Virus record (IMG/VR): IMGVR_UViG_3300009034_000069
Span: 1 to 46,474 of that record
Direction: 5' to 3' (one strand)
DNA from: a virus
DNA: 46,474 bases
In this document: positions 29,570-37,900 of the stretch, in pieces
Layout of the letters: the number at the start of each line of letters is the position of its first letter
Numbering within the stretch: the stretch's first letter is position 1
The notes under the pieces: model-generated
The model's input: the letters and a program-made list of their open reading frames with translations, nothing else
The model's database searches: none
Told to the model about the DNA's origin: nothing
Program-made: the position numbers and the translations under genes

Positions 29570-31494
29570 CAATACTTGAAAAATATAATTCAGCCAAAAA
29601 GTTCACCAAAGTTTGCCCAAAGCAAAAGGCAATCTTCAAATGGTGGAAGACTATAAAAGTGAAGCCTCCCCTCGGTTGTGATACCGAGACAACGGGGCTT
29701 CGCTTTGGACTGCCTACCTATCTCGGAATACAATCAGCGAAAAAAGGAGACCCAATAATTGTTCAGGAAAAACAAGATGTAGTTGTATTCGGTATCTCTT
29801 TGGCCGTTGAGAAAAATGGTATTGTCAACCTTTTCTGGGGCAGAGTGGGCAGTCCTTTGTATCGTGATATACTGAAGTTGTTGAAGGTCAAAGGCACTAA
29901 AGCCTTTCACAACGCCCGGTATGACATCAGAGCTTGTGAAGTCTCCGGCATCAAGCTGGCTGGTGAACTCGAATGTACATATACTATGTCTCGTATCTAT
30001 TGGGACAGGCGAAAGAAACACAGCTTGCAGAAACTCGGTGAGATACTTTGTCCTGAGCTGTCCGACTGGGAACTTCCTATACAGGATGAGCTAAAGCGTC
30101 TGCAAAGAGAATATAAAAAGGAAGGTTATGACAAAGATTATGTGAACTTCTCCTTCATAGATGATAAGATGATGTCCGAGTATGCTATGACAGATGCTTT
30201 TATGGCTTTAATGCTTTACCAGTATCTACATCCTACGATAGACAACGACTTCCACGAACTGTACGAGCGCGAGAAGCAGGTTCTTCACATTATTAACAAG
30301 GTGGAAAAGAGAGGCCTTGCTTTTGATATTCCGAAAGCGAAAGTTAAACTACGAACTCTTGAAGCCAAAATGAGAGGTTGTGAAAAAAGGATATGTAGTC
30401 TGGTTGGTGAACATAATCTAAATAGTCCTATACAAGTGTTAACCAGTCTTATTGCTTCTGGTGTCCCTCGAAAGATGCTAATACTAAAAGGTAAGCTAAC
30501 TACCGGAGCAGATGTTCTTCGCAGAGCTTTGCATCAACTTCCAGCCAAAAAGAAAACTCCTAAAAAATATATAGAAAATCTTCTGTTATATAGAAGTTAT
30601 GCTAAGACAGTAGGCACATATCTCAAGCCGCTCATCGAGAGAGCTTCTCTCCGAGACGGCATAATATACTGTTCTATAAACCCGGCTGACAGCAGGACGG
30701 GCAGGATGGCCTCACGTGACCCTAATTTACAAAATATACCCGAACCCGTAAAGCGTCAGACAGGACAGTCCAATCCTGTCCGTTCCTGTTTTATTGTCCG
30801 CCCCGGATATGTCAACTATTACTTTGACTACTCCCAGTTCGAGATGGTCATATTCGGCCTCTACGCACAGGAGGAACTTATCCTCGATTCTTACAATAGA
30901 GGTGAGGACATTCACGGCAATATGGCTGCTTATATCTATGGCAAGAAGTACAACAAACAACAGAGAGATTTGGTCAAGAACTTGAGCTATGGCAAAATCT
31001 ATGGTCTCGGTGTCAGGACAATGGCCTTAATGTATAATATGTCGGAAGCGGAAGCAAAAGACTATCTGAAGCAATACGACCGAGAGTTTCCGGCTATCCG
31101 AGAATTTCAATACTTGTGTAAAGAAGAGCTTCAACAGTATGGTTATGTTATAGACTGGTTCGGCAAGAGGTATCACGTTCCTGTCCCACAAGCATATAAG
31201 GCCGTGAACTGTCTGGTTCAGGGTAGCTGTGCGAGTATATTTAAGATAGCTCTTGTGAATATTGATGAAGTTTTGGATAGAGAAGATGAACATATTTTAC
31301 TGCCTGTTCACGATGAATTTCAGATTGAAGGCCATCCATATAGCAGGCAAGATGAGCGGCTTTTTATAGATTCAGTTGTTGGCTGCATGATAGGTGTTCC
31401 AGAAGTTGTTGATAAGGACTTAACCTTGAAAGTAGATGTTTCTAAATCAACTACAAATTGGGCTGAGAAAGAGAGAGTAAAGAACAGAAAGTAA
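29566..31494 (+). CDS. DNA polymerase I family (family A), 642 aa
   Basis: The replicative polymerase. N-terminal 3'-5' exonuclease: CDTETTGL (about residues 38-44, both acids present), FHNARYD and YAMTDAF. Polymerase: ADSRTGRMASRDPNLQNIP (about 375-393), motif A YFDYSQFE, motif B RDLVKNLSYGKIYG and motif C PVHDEF (HDE at 582). All catalytic acids are present. In motif B the residue equivalent to E. coli Phe762 is Tyr, as in T7. No 5' nuclease domain. Start overlaps the HD gene. Confidence 0.95.
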   Translation: MTILEKYNSAKKFTKVCPKQKAIFKWWKTIKVKPPLGCDTETTGLRFGLPTYLGIQSAKKGDPIIVQEKQDVVVFGISLAVEKNGIVNLFWGRVGSPLYRDILKLLKVKGTKAFHNARYDIRACEVSGIKLAGELECTYTMSRIYWDRRKKHSLQKLGEILCPELSDWELPIQDELKRLQREYKKEGYDKDYVNFSFIDDKMMSEYAMTDAFMALMLYQYLHPTIDNDFHELYEREKQVLHIINKVEKRGLAFDIPKAKVKLRTLEAKMRGCEKRICSLVGEHNLNSPIQVLTSLIASGVPRKMLILKGKLTTGADVLRRALHQLPAKKKTPKKYIENLLLYRSYAKTVGTYLKPLIERASLRDGIIYCSINPADSRTGRMASRDPNLQNIPEPVKRQTGQSNPVRSCFIVRPGYVNYYFDYSQFEMVIFGLYAQEELILDSYNRGEDIHGNMAAYIYGKKYNKQQRDLVKNLSYGKIYGLGVRTMALMYNMSEAEAKDYLKQYDREFPAIREFQYLCKEELQQYGYVIDWFGKRYHVPVPQAYKAVNCLVQGSCASIFKIALVNIDEVLDREDEHILLPVHDEFQIEGHPYSRQDERLFIDSVVGCMIGVPEVVDKDLTLKVDVSKSTTNWAEKERVKNRK

Positions 31495-31498
31495 AATT

Positions 31499-31624
31499 AT
31501 GAAAATAGACTGGAGAATGATGACTTCTGCAGAACTGATTCTTTTTGTTCCTTTAATGGTGTGTAGCATGGTACTGCTTTACTTTGCTATCAGAGGCATT
31601 ATTGCTGTAATTATAGGAAAATAG
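31499..31624 (+). CDS. Small single-pass membrane protein, 41 aa
   Basis: A short N-terminal soluble part (MKIDWRMMTSAEL) and a hydrophobic segment (ILFVPLMVCSMVLLYFAIRG) then IIAVIIGK. It starts four bases after the polymerase stop. Weak Shine-Dalgarno. Predicted inner-membrane peptide of unknown role. Confidence 0.5.
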   Translation: MKIDWRMMTSAELILFVPLMVCSMVLLYFAIRGIIAVIIGK

Positions 31625-31633
31625 AGGTATAAT

Positions 31634-31825
31634 ATGGCTTACACACAGCTTCAAAAATTCGTCCGCCGCTTGAGCTGGCCTCGTGAAAAAAGACGCAGGT
31701 TCTACAACCGCTACTGCACTTGGAACGTCAGGCAGATAAGCCGAGGCAATTTTGGCCGACAAATTCCTCTGACAGAGCTTCGTGACAGCCAATTAGCTAT
31801 TAACAAATTTAATAAAGGAGAGTAA
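31634..31825 (+). CDS. Small basic protein, 63 aa
   Basis: Strongly basic N-terminal two thirds (QKFVRRLSWPREKRRRFYNR) then a more acidic end. GAGGT lies upstream of ATG 31634. It may bind nucleic acid; inferred from charge and location within the replication operon. No family recognised. Confidence 0.6.
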   Translation: MAYTQLQKFVRRLSWPREKRRRFYNRYCTWNVRQISRGNFGRQIPLTELRDSQLAINKFNKGE

Positions 31826-31826
31826 G

Positions 31827-32423
31827 ATGGTTATTAAAGTAAAAGTAAAACCTGTTTCACATACAGAAATCGTAAAGATTCAAAACCAAAACAAACCTGT
31901 CATATCCAAAGCTGAAGCTCTTGTCATTAAAGTCAGTGATGATGAATCAGCAGCTTATAAGATTCTTCAAGCCATCAAAGAGAGAATGAAACTTGTTGAG
32001 GACAAAAGGACTTCCATCACCAAGCCGATGAACAAGTCGCTCAAGGAAGTCAATGCCCTGTTCAAGACTTTGTCTGAACCGCTCAAGACGGCTGATAAAA
32101 TCATCCGGGACAAAATTCTTGCCTTCCGCACCAAGCGTGAAGAGCAAGCTGCCAAGCGCCAAGAGAAGTTGATAGCTCGGGCAGAGGAAGAAGAAGACGA
32201 AAACATAGCTGAGGCGCTGGCAGACAAGGCTGCTGCTGTACAGGCCAATGTTGGCGAGTCACAAACAATGAAACGCTGGACGTTCAAAGTTATAGACATC
32301 AAGAAAGTCCCTCGCCAGTACCTCGTGTTAGACAGCGTTGCCGTCAGAGACGCTATCAGGGATGGTGAGAGACAAATTCCGGGTATTGACATTTATTTAG
32401 AATCAAGTGTGAGGGTAGTATGA
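31827..32423 (+). CDS. Coiled-coil phage replication/recombination-region protein, 198 aa
   Basis: Helical coiled coil in residues 40-130 (KTLSEPLKTADKIIRDKILA, then EEQAAKRQEKLIARAEEEED), ending in TMKRWTFKVIDIKKVPRQYL and IPGIDIYLESSVRVV. That C-terminal W-x-F-x-V-x-D...VPR-YL pattern is found in a widespread phage family near recombination genes; its function is unclear. AAAGGAG lies before ATG. It overlaps the YopX gene by ATGA. Confidence 0.65.
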   Translation: MVIKVKVKPVSHTEIVKIQNQNKPVISKAEALVIKVSDDESAAYKILQAIKERMKLVEDKRTSITKPMNKSLKEVNALFKTLSEPLKTADKIIRDKILAFRTKREEQAAKRQEKLIARAEEEEDENIAEALADKAAAVQANVGESQTMKRWTFKVIDIKKVPRQYLVLDSVAVRDAIRDGERQIPGIDIYLESSVRVV

Positions 32424-32887
32424 GAGAGATAAAGTTTAGGGCGTGGGATAAATACTATAAGGCTATGTGCGAAGTTGATGTCTGGACAATTAAAGGCGCA
32501 CATCTTATAGGGCTTCCCGTTGAGGAAAAAACGGAATTGCAGTCTGACCAAAAGACTTATGTAACAATTCCTGCTGGTCAGAGATTCCGAAAACATAAAC
32601 AAATTATCCTTATGCAATTCACCGGCCTGCACGACAAGAATGGCAAAGAGATATATGAGGGGGATATAGTACGGAACAGACAGGGCGGAGTCTATAAAGT
32701 TATCTCATCGTTAGATATTCCAAAAAACCAAAATTGGCCTAATTATCACGGATGGATAATGAGAAGCGCAAATTTCAAAGGTAGAAATTACGGCGTTAAT
32801 GAATTGTTTGATTGGAGCAAGCCAGAAAGAGTTGAAGTCATCGGCAACATATACGAGAACCCCGAACTTATTGGAGAAACAAAATGA
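32420..32887 (+). CDS. YopX family protein, 155 aa
   Basis: REIKFRAWDKYYKAMCEVDV at the N-terminus and LMQFTGLHDKNGKEIYEGDI plus VIGNIYENPELI are the conserved YopX-domain blocks (beta-strands, D-x-NG-x-IYEGDIV). YopX proteins are common in phages and of unknown molecular function. Translationally coupled on both sides. Confidence 0.9.
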   Translation: MREIKFRAWDKYYKAMCEVDVWTIKGAHLIGLPVEEKTELQSDQKTYVTIPAGQRFRKHKQIILMQFTGLHDKNGKEIYEGDIVRNRQGGVYKVISSLDIPKNQNWPNYHGWIMRSANFKGRNYGVNELFDWSKPERVEVIGNIYENPELIGETK

Positions 32888-33117
32888 GCAAGCTTCCAAA
32901 GTGGAAAACTAAAAAATATGTTGTCACAGGCTGGGTCAGTTTCGCTACCTTCTTGGCTGTCTGGGCAGTGGACGGCATCTTAATCTGGACTGGCTATCCG
33001 AGCATCTCGAAGTATGTTACTGCCAGAGCTGAAGACCAGCCTGTATTTATGTGGATTGTTCTTGGCTTCCTGCTCTGGCTGGCTTGGCACTGGTTCTGGA
33101 GAGTGATAAGAAAGTAA
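32884..33117 (+). CDS. Small two-pass membrane protein, 77 aa
   Basis: Two hydrophobic segments: VTGWVSFATFLAVWAVDGIL and FMWIVLGFLLWLAWHWFWRV, separated by a polar loop (SKYVTARAEDQ). The termini are basic. Shine-Dalgarno GGAG. Predicted inner-membrane protein in the replication operon; candidate host-membrane modulator or second holin-like protein. No family recognised. Confidence 0.6.
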   Translation: MSKLPKWKTKKYVVTGWVSFATFLAVWAVDGILIWTGYPSISKYVTARAEDQPVFMWIVLGFLLWLAWHWFWRVIRK

Positions 33118-33126
33118 GATTAGAAA

Positions 33127-33303
33127 ATGGATAAAGAAGAAGAAATAAGACAATCTATTTTTGAATTGTTTTGTCTAAAAATTTTCTTGGGTCATATTAG
33201 AAATATGTACCGAGAACAACATGAACCAGCATCAGGATTTATTCTTACTATAGATAATATAATTAAAAGGCTGTATGAGATACAAAAAGAAACCAAAACC
33301 TAA
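33127..33303 (+). CDS. Small hypothetical protein, 58 aa
   Basis: MDKEEEIRQSIFELFCLKIF, then a basic helical C-terminus. The 3' end overlaps the ERCC4-nuclease gene by 29 bases in another frame. No motif beyond helix propensity. Confidence 0.45.
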   Translation: MDKEEEIRQSIFELFCLKIFLGHIRNMYREQHEPASGFILTIDNIIKRLYEIQKETKT

Positions 33304-33769
33304 GCCTGACAACATCACAATCGTCTATGACGACCGTGAGAACAAACCTTGGCTGTTCTTGGCGAAGAGATGGCTGATGAAACGAAAGCGCCTAAAAGTA
33401 GGAGACTATACCATTGCCGGTTACGAAGACAAGATAGCTATTGAGAAAAAGTCCGGTGTCCAAGAACTCTTTGCAGACTTGACAGGAAAGGAACGAGCAA
33501 GATATGAACGCTTCCTGCAGAAACTCTCCAAATATCCGGTTAAAGCTATAGTGGTTGAAGACCCTTTCATCAAAAACCACATATACAGCTTGGCAAAACG
33601 CCTCCAGTGTCAAAGCCCGACCCGCCTGTCGGCTTCAACAATCTTCTACTGGACAGCCAAGACAATCGCCAAGTATGGTATACCTATAATCTTTATAGAC
33701 AGGGCTTCTCGTGAGGAGCTTGTAGTTACTTTAATTGAACAATGTAGAGAGAAAGTGGAGAACTTATAA
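33275..33769 (+). CDS. ERCC4-type nuclease, 164 aa
   Basis: ITIVYDDRENKPW supplies the leading acidic DDRE. LKVGDYTIAGYEDKIAIEKK is the G-D-Y...ExKK core of ERCC4/XPF-type nucleases, and ERARYERFLQKLSKY the conserved basic helix. Catalysis would be metal-dependent cutting of branched DNA. It is a single-domain phage form lacking the HhH2 tail. The start overlaps the previous ORF. Neighbours are DNA-processing enzymes. Confidence 0.88.
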   Translation: MRYKKKPKPKPDNITIVYDDRENKPWLFLAKRWLMKRKRLKVGDYTIAGYEDKIAIEKKSGVQELFADLTGKERARYERFLQKLSKYPVKAIVVEDPFIKNHIYSLAKRLQCQSPTRLSASTIFYWTAKTIAKYGIPIIFIDRASREELVVTLIEQCREKVENL

Positions 33770-34953
33770 TGGGCGTAGAAAAATATGACTACACAAAAGT
33801 ATTGGATTATGTAAAAAGCTGTATCGAGTCTGGTCATTCAAAAAGTATTTCTGACATAGCCAGAAGGTTTAACATTCCCCGCACAACCATTCGCAGTCTT
33901 TTGGAGCGCTCTGGTTTGGCTAATAATTTTAAGAAATCTCAACAAAAGCTCGAAGTTGTAATTCAACAAGAAAAAGAATTTGATGAAAAACGAGAAAGCA
34001 AAAAACAATATAGAAGAGCGATTAGCCAAATTCGAGACTTAGAAACTGAGCTACGGATAGCTAAAGACCTCTCTAAGCTGACCAATGTTATCACCCCCTC
34101 CGATATTGTTATAAAAGAAGAGAAAGATAAAAAAGAAGCTGTTGCTGTGGCTCTGGCTTCTGACTGGCATTATGAAGAAGAGGTTAAACCAAGAGCGGTT
34201 AACAATGTGAACAGCTTCAACCTTACTGTTGCCAAGAGAAGAACTGGAGTATTCTTCGAGCGTACGCTGCGGCTTCTTGAGATGTGTCGTACAGCATCTA
34301 ACATTAAGCAAATGGTTGTAGCTGCTTTAGGTGATTTCATAACTTCTTGGATACATCCAGACCTTGTTTCTGAAACTACTCCACCAGAAGCTCTTCTTCT
34401 TGTTCTTGAACAATGGATAACTGGTCTTGATTTCTGGCTTAAAGAAAGTAATTTAGATGAGATTATCTTCGTTGGTGTGTGTGGTAATCATACAAGAATA
34501 ACCGCAAAAACACATTATAAAAAAACCGCAGAGAAAAACTATGAATGGCTTTTGTATCATTTCTTAGCTAAATGGTTTTCTGACAAGAAGTATAAAACAA
34601 AAATAAAGTTTCTTTTGCCTACAGGCTATTTCAACTGGCTGGAAGTGTACGGCAGGGTGCTTCGCTTTCATCACGGAGATGGTATACGCTATTGGGGCGG
34701 TGTTGGTGGTTTACATATACCCTTGAGAAAGGCAATAGCCCAATGGAATCAGGCGAAACATGCTGACTTGGATATTCTTGGCCACTGGCATACTCGTAAG
34801 ATTGAGCGAAACTATGTAGTTAATGGCTCTCTTATAGGTTACAACGAGTTTGCTCAAGCAATCAAAGCAGACTATGAACCAGCAAGCCAAAGCTTCTTTA
34901 TACTGCACCCGAAATATGAAAAGACGGCGGAGTTTAATATTATGTTAGATTAA
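33769..34953 (+). CDS. HTH-fused calcineurin-like metallophosphoesterase, 394 aa
   Basis: The N-terminus has a helix-turn-helix (SKSISDIARRFNIPRTTIRS, about residues 24-43) followed by a coiled linker. From about residue 125 come the full set of metallophosphoesterase motifs: ASDWHYEE (D-x-H), ALGDFI (GD), VCGNHTR (GNH), RFHHGDGI (HGD) and LGHWHTRK (GHxH). The fusion suggests a DNA-recruited phosphodiesterase or nuclease, distantly like Mre11/SbcD. Overlaps the ERCC4 gene stop. Confidence 0.85.
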   Translation: MGVEKYDYTKVLDYVKSCIESGHSKSISDIARRFNIPRTTIRSLLERSGLANNFKKSQQKLEVVIQQEKEFDEKRESKKQYRRAISQIRDLETELRIAKDLSKLTNVITPSDIVIKEEKDKKEAVAVALASDWHYEEEVKPRAVNNVNSFNLTVAKRRTGVFFERTLRLLEMCRTASNIKQMVVAALGDFITSWIHPDLVSETTPPEALLLVLEQWITGLDFWLKESNLDEIIFVGVCGNHTRITAKTHYKKTAEKNYEWLLYHFLAKWFSDKKYKTKIKFLLPTGYFNWLEVYGRVLRFHHGDGIRYWGGVGGLHIPLRKAIAQWNQAKHADLDILGHWHTRKIERNYVVNGSLIGYNEFAQAIKADYEPASQSFFILHPKYEKTAEFNIMLD

Positions 34954-34996
34954 GGTCAGAGTTGAGACAATATCCTATATTGTAAGGAGAATTGAA

Positions 34997-35245
34997 ATGA
35001 AGGCGACTGTTCATGTTTACTTGAGAAACGCTGGAGGAGCTAAGTACAGCTATGACATAGAAGAGGAAACAAAAGAAGCTTTAACAGTTAAGGCAAGAGA
35101 ACATATTGGACAAATACAGATGGGTGGATATAGACATTGTAGTAACAATGGAGTTTTAGAATGGTTTCCTCCCCATTGGATAGACAAGGTGAAAGTTGTA
35201 GGTCATATAATTACAAGCTATCCCGATAGAATGTCAGGGACATAA
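34997..35245 (+). CDS. Small hypothetical protein, 82 aa
   Basis: An alpha/beta protein (MKATVHVYLRNAGGAKYSYD, with GVLEWFPPHWIDKVKVVG later) resembling small phage proteins with an N-terminal beta-hairpin and a C-terminal strand. AAGGAG precedes ATG. It stands just before the Cas4-like nuclease. No family assigned. Confidence 0.65.
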   Translation: MKATVHVYLRNAGGAKYSYDIEEETKEALTVKAREHIGQIQMGGYRHCSNNGVLEWFPPHWIDKVKVVGHIITSYPDRMSGT

Positions 35246-35246
35246 T

Positions 35247-36218
35247 ATGAATGATATAATTCCTTCGACAAAACTGAAAGTCCTAACAGTCCACAAACTC
35301 TGGTCAACATCCTGCTGGCGTAAGTATTTCTGGAACTGGGTCTTGAACCTCGAACCCCGAAAGATGAACCTGAACTTCTACTACGGCGGTGTCTTCCACA
35401 CCGGCTTTGAGACTCTTTTGTTGAAAGGTCTCAAGCCAGCTATAGCTGCTATGAAGAAAGAAAGCCGTAAGAGAACATCACGACATACTCTCAGCAATGA
35501 AGACCGAGATGAAATTGCCATACAGTTCCGCGTCATCGAAGCCATCATAACAGCGGCTTCCAGACAAAGATTTATGAAGTCACTCAAGCTCAACTGGGCA
35601 GAGAAGGTCTTTAAGTTTAAGCTCAAACCATCCGGCCTGACATTTTGCTGTAGAGCTGATGGCGGTGGAAGCTATAGGAAAGATAATGTATTGGTCGAAA
35701 TCAAGACTGCCCGGACAGTCAACAACAACTACTTCACAGCCCTTGAGTTTGACAAACAAGTCTATGGTGAGGTCTGTGCTATGAAAGCATCCGGCTTAAA
35801 GTATCCGACCAAGTGTGCTTACTGTGTCTTCCGCAAGCCGTCCAAGTATATCAAGAAGGGTCAAAGTGTTGATGGCTTTATCAAGGAAATCAAACAAGAC
35901 TTAATTACTCGTCCTGACTGGTACTTCGTGGTAGATGCTCAATCGAAGAAGTTTCCATATATCCTGACTTTGGGCAGAAATACTTTGAGACAAACTAAAG
36001 AAGATTTGAACTCATTTGCTGCTTTGCTCCAAGAGCGATATGATGGTGGAATACTTGACCCCTCTTACTGGCCTCCGAACACTCGCCAGTGTCTCAGCTA
36101 CGGTGTATGCCCCTACCTAATGTTGTGCAGGAACTTGGCTAAATATAAACTTTATCTGAAACTGTATCAGCAAAGAGAAATTATGTATGAAGAAGAACAA
36201 AAAGAATTGCAAAGATAA
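35247..36218 (+). CDS. Cas4/AddB-like PD-(D/E)XK nuclease, predicted 4Fe-4S, 323 aa
   Basis: An exonuclease-type fold: YGGVFHTGFE (conserved His motif I), FCCRADGGG (motif II Asp) and NVLVEIKTAR (ExK motif III), then a Gln-containing helix (FDKQVYGEV). One Cys near the N-terminus (TSCWRKYFW) and three near the C-terminus (RQCLSYGVCPYLMLC) form the Fe-S ligand pattern of Cas4, AddB and Dna2. It probably processes DNA ends for recombination, beside the Sak4-like ATPase. Confidence 0.88.
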   Translation: MNDIIPSTKLKVLTVHKLWSTSCWRKYFWNWVLNLEPRKMNLNFYYGGVFHTGFETLLLKGLKPAIAAMKKESRKRTSRHTLSNEDRDEIAIQFRVIEAIITAASRQRFMKSLKLNWAEKVFKFKLKPSGLTFCCRADGGGSYRKDNVLVEIKTARTVNNNYFTALEFDKQVYGEVCAMKASGLKYPTKCAYCVFRKPSKYIKKGQSVDGFIKEIKQDLITRPDWYFVVDAQSKKFPYILTLGRNTLRQTKEDLNSFAALLQERYDGGILDPSYWPPNTRQCLSYGVCPYLMLCRNLAKYKLYLKLYQQREIMYEEEQKELQR

Positions 36219-36354
36219 AAGCATATTTGTTTTTATGTTAGAAGGTAGAGTTATTGAAGACATAGATACTTTAATAATGTTCATAAGATTGGGCTATAAA
36301 CCGAAATTAGTCGAGTTAACTTATGAAGAAGAACGAAAAGAACTCAAAACTTGA
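36187..36354 (+). CDS. Small overlapping protein 1, 55 aa
   Basis: It starts MKKNKKNCKDKSIFVFMLEG and ends YEEERKELKT. The start lies inside the last codons of the Cas4-like gene in the +1 frame. Its own end shows the same DNA motif (YEEExKEL) within which the next ORF starts. Unknown function; a real gene is supported by this repeated junction. Confidence 0.5.
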   Translation: MKKNKKNCKDKSIFVFMLEGRVIEDIDTLIMFIRLGYKPKLVELTYEEERKELKT

Positions 36355-36493
36355 TAGACTAACAAATCCAAGGCTGGTTGCTCTTTGGATGTTAAGAAGC
36401 ACAAAGGAAAATCCCTGTCCTCGACTTGTACGGAATTTGGATTCTGTTATGCCAAGTGATTTAGTTAAAAGAAAGGAGTTAAAAGATGGATAA
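36323..36493 (+). CDS. Small overlapping protein 2, 56 aa
   Basis: MKKNEKNSKLDRLTNPRLVA, then PSDLVKRKELKDG. It starts inside the end of the preceding ORF through the same sequence junction (36322-36345, 21 of 24 bases equal to 36186-36209). It overlaps the next ORF by 8 bases. Basic and soluble; no family. Confidence 0.5.
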   Translation: MKKNEKNSKLDRLTNPRLVALWMLRSTKENPCPRLVRNLDSVMPSDLVKRKELKDG

Positions 36494-36647
36494 AGAAGAA
36501 CTTTATAAACTGCTTAAACAAGTCAAAAAAGACTATGAAGTTGTTATAACTTGGCTTGATGAAAACCATATTAGGTGCAGCTCAATCAAACAAGTCAAGG
36601 TGAACTTAACAATGAGAAGAGTTGAATTTTTCATAAGTGATTATTAA
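36486..36647 (+). CDS. Small overlapping protein 3, 53 aa
   Basis: MDKEELYKLLKQVKKDYEVV then a basic beta-rich end RRVEFFISDY. GGAG lies before the ATG. It begins inside the preceding ORF and ends just before the Sak4-like gene. Unknown. Confidence 0.5.
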   Translation: MDKEELYKLLKQVKKDYEVVITWLDENHIRCSSIKQVKVNLTMRRVEFFISDY

Positions 36648-36657
36648 GGAGATTATG

Positions 36658-37446
36658 ATGGCTAAATATAAAAGGTCTTCGAGTTCTGACCAAGCTGCAG
36701 CCGAAGCCTACAAAGTGAAACCGGACGAAATTATTTTTGAGCAGAAAGCCTCTCGAAAAGGCGGCAGATTCCAAGAACATTTTATCACGCTTTACGGGGC
36801 GCCAAAAATTGGAAAGTCGACATTCTGTATGAACTTTCCCAACATCTATATGCTGCCGACCGAACCCGGCTATCGCTGGCTCAAATGCCGCAAGACATAC
36901 ATACCCAACTGGGCTACATTTCGTCACTTCGTCCAGAAGGTAGAGGACAAGCCAAAATTCCTGAGAGGTGTAGACCTGTGGTCAATAGATACCACAACAA
37001 ATCTCTCCAAGTTCTGTATGCAGTGGGTCTGTGGCCGGGAAGGCATAGCTCACCCGACCGACCAAGAGTGGGGCAAGGGCTGGGAAGCTTACGGTGATGA
37101 GTTTATGTATTGGATTTTGAGACTTGCCGCTCTCGGAAAAGGTATTATCTTCGTAGCTCACGAGAAAGAGAAGGAAATTATCTCCCGCAGGATTAGACTT
37201 ACAAAACTTTCTCCCAATCTGCCATCCACAACGGGCAAGTTCATCAATGCAATATCGAATATCATACTTCACATTGGTTATGTTGAGCAATCTCGCGATG
37301 CGGATGAGCTTGGTGTCTTGAGAGCTATCTATACCAAACCATCGGAGACACGAGACGCTGGAGACCAGACAGGTATGCTCCCTGATGTCATCAAGTTCAG
37401 GACTGAGAAACAAGCGGTTAGAAAAATATTAAGGTGTTTTGAATGA
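36658..37446 (+). CDS. Sak4-like RecA-fold ATPase (AAA_24 type), 262 aa
   Basis: GAPKIGKST is a Walker A loop (about residues 47-55), and DLWSIDTTTNL a Walker B-like strand ending in acidic/hydroxyl residues. GIIFVAHEKEKEI contains the conserved post-Walker histidine-type sensor found in phage AAA_24/Sak4 proteins. Sak4-type enzymes promote single-strand annealing with a partner SSB. The nearby DUF669-like protein is the probable SSB. ATG 36658 is preferred because AAGGAG is six bases upstream. Confidence 0.85.
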   Translation: MAKYKRSSSSDQAAAEAYKVKPDEIIFEQKASRKGGRFQEHFITLYGAPKIGKSTFCMNFPNIYMLPTEPGYRWLKCRKTYIPNWATFRHFVQKVEDKPKFLRGVDLWSIDTTTNLSKFCMQWVCGREGIAHPTDQEWGKGWEAYGDEFMYWILRLAALGKGIIFVAHEKEKEIISRRIRLTKLSPNLPSTTGKFINAISNIILHIGYVEQSRDADELGVLRAIYTKPSETRDAGDQTGMLPDVIKFRTEKQAVRKILRCFE

Positions 37447-37461
37447 GAAAGAAAGGGATTT

Positions 37462-37623
37462 ATGGAAGGTGATTTGATTACAGACCCGTTTTGTTCGGTA
37501 TTTGTAGCAGTTAAATTTGCTCTTGGTTTAAGTCCAAGTGACTCCTTGCCGGAGTCTAATGAAGAGCTAAGTCGAGAAGAGTGGAGCGAAGCCGTAAAGA
37601 AGTTATTGAGCTGTTTTGAATAG
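37462..37623 (+). CDS. Small acidic protein, 53 aa
   Basis: [20 protein letters not shown], then [21 protein letters not shown] weak GGGA Shine-Dalgarno. It lies between the Sak4-like gene and csrA and ends just before csrA. No family. Confidence 0.45.
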   Translation: MEGDLITDPFCSVFVAVKFALGLSPSDSLPESNEELSREEWSEAVKKLLSCFE

Positions 37624-37636
37624 AAAGGAGTCAGTT

Positions 37637-37900
37637 ATGTTGGTTTTAAGCAGAAATCTCAACGAACAAGTAATGATAGGCGATGACATAGTAGTAGAAG
37701 TGGTGGACATTCGGGGCAGCAAGGTCAGACTCGGCATAACCGCTCCGAAAGACATCTCTGTTCACAGAAAAGAAGTTTACGAAGCTATACAGAAAGAGAA
37801 AGAAATAACAGTTAAAAACATTGCAAAGTTGGAACAGAGGATAGTTGAACCCCCACCGCTACAAAAAGGGAAAGGAGGTACAGTAAATGGCTCGTCATGA
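37637..37900 (+). CDS. csrA: CsrA-like post-transcriptional regulator, 87 aa
   Basis: The core [40 protein letters not shown] and KEVYEAIQ matches CsrA along its full RNA-binding length, with Leu4 and the RNA-contacting Arg of VHR kept. An unmatched 28-residue tail rich in Lys, Pro and Gly follows. AAAGGAG precedes ATG 37637 (an upstream in-frame ATG is less likely). Dimeric CsrA binds GGA loops over ribosome-binding sites. In a phage it could rewire host carbon metabolism or silence mRNAs. Confidence 0.93.
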   Translation: MLVLSRNLNEQVMIGDDIVVEVVDIRGSKVRLGITAPKDISVHRKEVYEAIQKEKEITVKNIAKLEQRIVEPPPLQKGKGGTVNGSS

